Assembly (NCBI GenBank): GCA_021804455.1
Contig: JAJZHT010000040.1
Coordinates: forward strand, 1-8,960
Origin: Pseudomonadota bacterium
Lineage (GTDB): Bacteria > Pseudomonadota > Alphaproteobacteria > Paracaedibacterales > CAIULA01
Reading direction: 5' to 3'
Length of the DNA: 8,960 nucleotides
This document shows, piece after piece, positions 5,231-8,960 of this stretch (positions are counted from its first letter, which is position 1; every line of letters begins with the position of its first letter). The notes below the pieces were generated by a model. The model was not told the DNA's origin. It ran no database searches and was given only the letters and a program-made list of their open reading frames with translations. The position numbers were made by a program, and so were the translations under genes.

Positions 5231-5276
5231 AGTCTATCTTTAGGGGATATTTGTTGACCCCCAAAGATAGACTTTT
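5231..5276. terminator. Strong, probably bidirectional terminator between convergent genes
   Basis: AGTCTATCTTTAGGGG (5231-5246) pairs with CCCCCAAAGATAGACT (5258-5273) at 15 of 16 positions, the exception being one A-C mismatch, around an 11-base loop. On the plus strand a TTTT run (5273-5276) follows; on the minus strand GTTT follows. It ends the lipoprotein transcript and can also stop the rpoD transcript from the other side. Confidence 0.85.
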
Positions 5277-5281
5277 GAAGT

Positions 5282-7192
5282 TTACGTATCAAGAAAACTG
5301 CGTAATTTACGTGAACGGCTGGGATGTTTTAGTTTACGCAACGCTTTTGCTTCAATTTGGCGAATACGCTCACGGGTAACGGCAAATTGTTGACCCACTT
5401 CTTCCAAGGTATGATCCGTATTCATTCCAATACCAAAACGCATACGTAAAACACGTTCTTCACGGGGTGTTAAGCTGGCCAAAACACGGGTGGTCGTTTC
5501 GCGCAAATTGGAATGAATCGCTGCATCAATCGGCAACACTGCGTTTTTATCCTCGATAAAATCACCAAGATGGCTATCTTCCTCATCTCCGATGGGAGTT
5601 TCAAGGCTGATGGGCTCCTTGGCAATTTTCATGACTTTACGTATTTTATCCAATGGCATCATCAGTTTTTCCGCCAGTTCTTCGGGAGTTGGTTCACGAC
5701 CAATCTCGTGCATAATTTGACGGGAGGTTCTTACCAACTTGTTAATAGTCTCAATCATGTGCACGGGGATACGAATAGTACGTGCCTGGTCGGCAATAGA
5801 GCGGGTAATAGCCTGACGGATCCACCAGGTTGCATAGGTTGAAAACTTATATCCCCGTTGATACTCAAATTTATCAACCGCTTTCATAAGACCAATATTT
5901 CCCTCTTGAATTAAGTCCAAAAATTGTAAACCACGATTGGTATATTTTTTGGCAATCGAAATCACCAAGCGTAAATTGGCCTCAATCATTTCTTTTTTGG
6001 CACGAGAAGATTCACGCTCGCCTCGTTGAATGATGGTGACAATACGGCGAAACTCTCGGAATGGAACAGAAAGTTCCTGTTCAATTTTTTCAACATTCTC
6101 AATCAAGTTTTCTAAATCCTTAGCATGAATCTCGCAAAATTTTTGCCAAGATTTATGCTGTAATCCTTTTATTTCTTCTAGCCATGCAGAGCTAAAAATG
6201 GGCTTAGAAAAATATTGTAGAAATTGGGTTCTCTTTACCCCGCAATTTTCCGCCTGGGTGGCCAAGTTTCTTTCCAAAGTAGCCACATTACGATTGAGTA
6301 TATTGTGCTGATCGATGAGTTCTTCGATACAAAAAATATTCAGTTTTAATTCATCAAAATTTTCAACCAAATGACTCTTAAGCTTTTGATAATCTTGATC
6401 TTCCGCCACAGAGATATTTTCATCTTTCAACAATTGTTTTTGACGCTCAAAAAGTTTGGCATGCATATCAAGATGATTTTGCAAAAGGCCAAGAACTTTA
6501 TTGCGTGTTGCTTCATCCACATCAGGCAAAACCAAAGAGATGGATTCATTTTCTTCATCCGGTGAATCGGCTAAAAGATCCTCTTCAATAAGATCAAGCT
6601 CATCTTCGTCTTGATTGCTGCTGTCAAGAGTAATAAGATTCCTTAAGGAGAGACGCCCATTTTCTAGATCGGTCTTCCAAATTTTTAAAATTTGCGCAGT
6701 GACAGGGCTTTCGCACAGACCAGCCAACATCGTGTGATGACCTGATTCAATGCGTTTGGCAATAGAAATTTCCCCTTCTCGTGATAGAAGCTCAACATTT
6801 CCCATTTCTCGCAAATACATGCGGACAGGGTCATCGGTGCGGCCAGCTACTTCTTCTTCGCTTTCTTCTCCTGTATCATCAAAATCAAATTCAGCAGAAG
6901 GCAGTGTTTCATTAAGTTCACCAGAAAGGGGAGTTTCTTCGGCTTCATCGCTGTCAATAATGCTGATTCCCATTTCTGAGATCAAAGTCATGGATTCATC
7001 AATTTGATCGGATGAAAGCTGGTTCGGAGGGAGAGCCTCATTCAGTTCATCATAGGTGATATAGCCCCGCTCTTTTCCCTTTGATAAAAGTCTTTTTAAC
7101 AAGGGGTTCGATTTGCTAAGTTCGATCAATGGAAGATCATTCTCCCCTTCAGAGGAGGGAATATCTATTTTTTTAACGGTTTTGTTTGCCAT
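5282..7192 (-). CDS. rpoD: RNA polymerase primary sigma factor RpoD (sigma-70)
   Basis: The housekeeping sigma factor, which directs RNA polymerase to -10/-35 promoters. It has 636 residues, in the normal range for alphaproteobacterial RpoD. In order: region 1.1 (about 20-80, [21 protein letters not shown]); an acidic linker; region 1.2 (about 118-152, [20 protein letters not shown]); the long non-conserved region typical of primary sigmas (about 153-390); region 2 (about 401-475) with [20 protein letters not shown] and the -10 melting motif [17 protein letters not shown] (448-464); region 3 from [14 protein letters not shown]; and region 4 (about 572-632) with [14 protein letters not shown] and the -35 helix-turn-helix [20 protein letters not shown]. 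The ATG at 7190-7192 is preceded by AAGGAG, about 12 bases away. It lies 37 bases after dnaG on the same strand, so the two are likely co-transcribed, as in the macromolecular synthesis operon. It is intact and ends in TAA. Confidence 0.98.
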   Translation of the reverse strand: MANKTVKKIDIPSSEGENDLPLIELSKSNPLLKRLLSKGKERGYITYDELNEALPPNQLSSDQIDESMTLISEMGISIIDSDEAEETPLSGELNETLPSAEFDFDDTGEESEEEVAGRTDDPVRMYLREMGNVELLSREGEISIAKRIESGHHTMLAGLCESPVTAQILKIWKTDLENGRLSLRNLITLDSSNQDEDELDLIEEDLLADSPDEENESISLVLPDVDEATRNKVLGLLQNHLDMHAKLFERQKQLLKDENISVAEDQDYQKLKSHLVENFDELKLNIFCIEELIDQHNILNRNVATLERNLATQAENCGVKRTQFLQYFSKPIFSSAWLEEIKGLQHKSWQKFCEIHAKDLENLIENVEKIEQELSVPFREFRRIVTIIQRGERESSRAKKEMIEANLRLVISIAKKYTNRGLQFLDLIQEGNIGLMKAVDKFEYQRGYKFSTYATWWIRQAITRSIADQARTIRIPVHMIETINKLVRTSRQIMHEIGREPTPEELAEKLMMPLDKIRKVMKIAKEPISLETPIGDEEDSHLGDFIEDKNAVLPIDAAIHSNLRETTTRVLASLTPREERVLRMRFGIGMNTDHTLEEVGQQFAVTRERIRQIEAKALRKLKHPSRSRKLRSFLDT

Positions 7193-7229
7193 AGGTGAGC
7201 GGTTCTCCTTTTTAAAAATCTATTCAAAG

Positions 7230-8960
7230 CTAAGCCGAAGGAATTTGAGTTTTCAGAGCCTTTATTTTTTTCCAAGCTTCTTCATCCAGCGATATCTTAG
7301 CCCTATCTTGGGCTTGTTTTAAATCCTCTTTGATATGTTGCCTCCAGGTAGCGCCCTGCCATACATCAAGCCAACGTTCTAAAACAAATTCAGGTGCATG
7401 ACCTGTCATCGTAAAAGGTGCATGAAGATGCAAATCTGATTCTAATAATTCCTGCAACCATACCTTAAAACCTTTTTGTTCTAGTATCTCTTTTAACCTC
7501 TCTTGGTTTTCTAGAGGTTGTTCAAGAATAACAGCCTGAATGGTCTGCCATTTTTCCTCTTGGAATTCAATATCTGCGAACTGTTCAATAACCTCTGTTA
7601 ACAATGTGGGGTAATTTATCAATGTTGCCAATAAAATCTTCTGTGATAAATCATTTTTTTTCAAAAGCCCGAGGGGGAAGCCCTCTCCGGCTGAATGTAT
7701 CTTGTTTTGGGTGGAAAAACCACGACGCTGATTTCCCCCCTGATAATACCATAGTTGACGCAATCTTTTCAAAAAATCAAGCTCATAAAACTTTCGTACG
7801 TTTGGATCTTGTATAATCGAAAGCAAATCAAGGACATATTGTTGAAATTTAGCTTTTGACTCTGGTGTTGTAAGACTTTGAGGAGGAGTTAAGAAAATTA
7901 AATTTTGCCAAAGACCCTCGGCAAGATGAACGCTGCGATCCAGTGTTTCTTTTAAGGCTTTAGGACCATGGTTACGCAAAAGGCTGTCTGGATCTTCTTT
8001 GGCAGGAAGATAGCAAATTTTTAGGCTTTTATTAGGCTTTAAAAAGGGAAGAGATCGCTCAACAGTTCGAAAAGCAGCGCGAATTCCAGCGTGATCACCA
8101 TCAAAACACAAAATGGGACAAGAATGGCGTTTCCATAAAAGCATAAGCTGTTGTTCTGTTACAGCGGTTCCTAGGGGAGCAACTGCTGTTTTCCAACCCG
8201 CTTGGTATAAGGAAATGACATCGCAGTATCCTTCAACCAAAAGGGGAGGGACCTCTGTTGATATTTCCTGAATGGCCTGGTGATAGTTATAAAGGACAGA
8301 ACCTTTATGAAAAAGGGAACTGTCCGAGGAGTTTATATATTTGGCTTGTTGTCCCTCTTTTGATTCTAGCCTAGAAAAGATCCGTCCCCCAAAGGCGATC
8401 ACACGTCCTTTTACATCAAAAATAGGGAATATAAGACGTTCTCGGAAACGGTCGTAAACTTCCTGGCTGTTTTCTTTTTGAACGACCACCCCTGACTTAA
8501 CAATAAGATTTTTTTCAAATCCGTTCTGAAGAAGCGTTTGGTACAACGAAAGCCCTCCTTGCTTAAAAGAAGGAGCAAAACCCAGACGAAAGTTTTGAAT
8601 TGTTGCCTTTTCAAAACCCCTTTTTTCGAAATACCCACGCGCTTCTTCCCCGATGTTTCGTTGTAGATTTTTTTCAAACCAATCACAGCAAAACTCAAGG
8701 ATTTTATAAAGATCAGGGGGAATATCGTCTCTTTTTTTGTCTTCAATAATACGGATACCCACGTGATCGGCCAGTTTATGCACAGCTTCTTGAAAGGATA
8801 AACCTTGTCGTTGCATAACGTAGTGAATCAAATCTCCATGCGCACCACACCCAAAACAATGATAAAATCCCTTGCGGTCATTGATGGTAAAAGAGGGGGT
8901 TTTTTCGTGATGAAAAGGACATAGACCCATAAACTCATGACCTTTGCGAGTCAGGTTAAG
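7230..8960 (-). CDS. dnaG: DNA primase DnaG (5' end outside the window)
   Basis: DnaG makes the RNA primers for lagging-strand and restart synthesis, working with DnaB helicase at the fork. The frame is open to the window edge (LNLTRKGHEF before the internal Met at 8930), so the true start lies beyond 8960, probably about 30 residues upstream by comparison with the family. Counting from that Met, the CHC2 zinc finger has ligands Cys4, His7, Cys25 and Cys28 (CPFH...HCFGC). The polymerase core includes RERLIFPIFDVKGRVIAFGGR (163-183) and KYINSSDSSLFHKG (197-210). The TOPRIM catalytic fold has LLVEGYCDV (Glu233) and CFDGDHAG (Asp277, Asp279), with EDPDSLLRNHG (312-322) after it. The less conserved C-terminal part should be the DnaB-binding domain. 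All catalytic residues are present. It ends in TAG at 7230-7232, with rpoD following after 37 bases. rpsU, which precedes dnaG in gammaproteobacteria, cannot be judged here. Confidence 0.97.
   Translation of the reverse strand, partial: LNLTRKGHEFMGLCPFHHEKTPSFTINDRKGFYHCFGCGAHGDLIHYVMQRQGLSFQEAVHKLADHVGIRIIEDKKRDDIPPDLYKILEFCCDWFEKNLQRNIGEEARGYFEKRGFEKATIQNFRLGFAPSFKQGGLSLYQTLLQNGFEKNLIVKSGVVVQKENSQEVYDRFRERLIFPIFDVKGRVIAFGGRIFSRLESKEGQQAKYINSSDSSLFHKGSVLYNYHQAIQEISTEVPPLLVEGYCDVISLYQAGWKTAVAPLGTAVTEQQLMLLWKRHSCPILCFDGDHAGIRAAFRTVERSLPFLKPNKSLKICYLPAKEDPDSLLRNHGPKALKETLDRSVHLAEGLWQNLIFLTPPQSLTTPESKAKFQQYVLDLLSIIQDPNVRKFYELDFLKRLRQLWYYQGGNQRRGFSTQNKIHSAGEGFPLGLLKKNDLSQKILLATLINYPTLLTEVIEQFADIEFQEEKWQTIQAVILEQPLENQERLKEILEQKGFKVWLQELLESDLHLHAPFTMTGHAPEFVLERWLDVWQGATWRQHIKEDLKQAQDRAKISLDEEAWKKIKALKTQIPSA

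Noticed and set aside
5513..5842. Plus-strand ORF of 109 codons inside rpoD
   Set aside because: It lies antisense to the highly conserved sigma regions 2 to 4 and shows no family pattern; it is a shadow of rpoD.
8411..8746. Minus-strand ORF of 111 codons inside dnaG
   Set aside because: It overlaps conserved primase sequence in another frame and has a low-complexity Lys/Leu/Phe-rich composition; it is a shadow of dnaG.

Overview
The window looks like chromosomal sequence from an AT-rich alphaproteobacterium. The DnaA tail is of alphaproteobacterial type (TQEVLRDLLR, then GRDHTTVLHAVRKV), and a dnaG-rpoD pair is present. A sugar-phosphate/phosphate antiporter of the OPA family is also present, a type common in bacteria that live inside host cells. 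An intracellular Holosporales- or Rickettsiales-like organism fits, but that placement is inference. No phage, transposase, CRISPR or tRNA gene was seen.

Layout. Bases 1-360 hold the 3' end of dnaA, with an in-frame TAG at 85-87 exactly at the domain III/IV junction. After a 113-base spacer comes a tiny hydrophobic ORF (474-554) whose stop overlaps the start of a 12-helix OPA transporter gene (551-1882). A second tiny hydrophobic ORF (1926-2024) lies 4 bases before a znuC-like ATPase gene (2029-2721), which overlaps by one base a znuB-like permease gene (2721-3548). No periplasmic metal-binding partner (znuA) is seen here.

Bases 3549-4242 carry no convincing gene but much structure. There is a GC-rich cluster of competing hairpins (3721-3838), and a 36-base AT-rich dyad containing two perfect TTAA-N7-TTAA boxes of CtrA type (3844-3879). 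There is also an 8-bp-arm inverted repeat (3978-4000), a protein-like but broken minus-strand reading frame (3904-4138), and a promoter with a palindrome on its -35 (4088-4122). The promoter points at a lone substrate-binding lipoprotein gene of the ABC_sub_bind/TrpX type (4243-5214).

That gene converges on rpoD, and a strong hairpin terminator separates them (5231-5276). On the minus strand, dnaG (5' end outside the window) is followed after 37 bases by rpoD. This is the primase/primary-sigma core of the macromolecular synthesis operon. The window therefore joins replication initiation (dnaA), priming (dnaG) and housekeeping transcription (rpoD) with nutrient uptake (sugar phosphate, Zn/Mn-type metal, and an unknown ligand of the lipoprotein). 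The most striking point is the amber codon that would cut the DNA-binding domain off DnaA.
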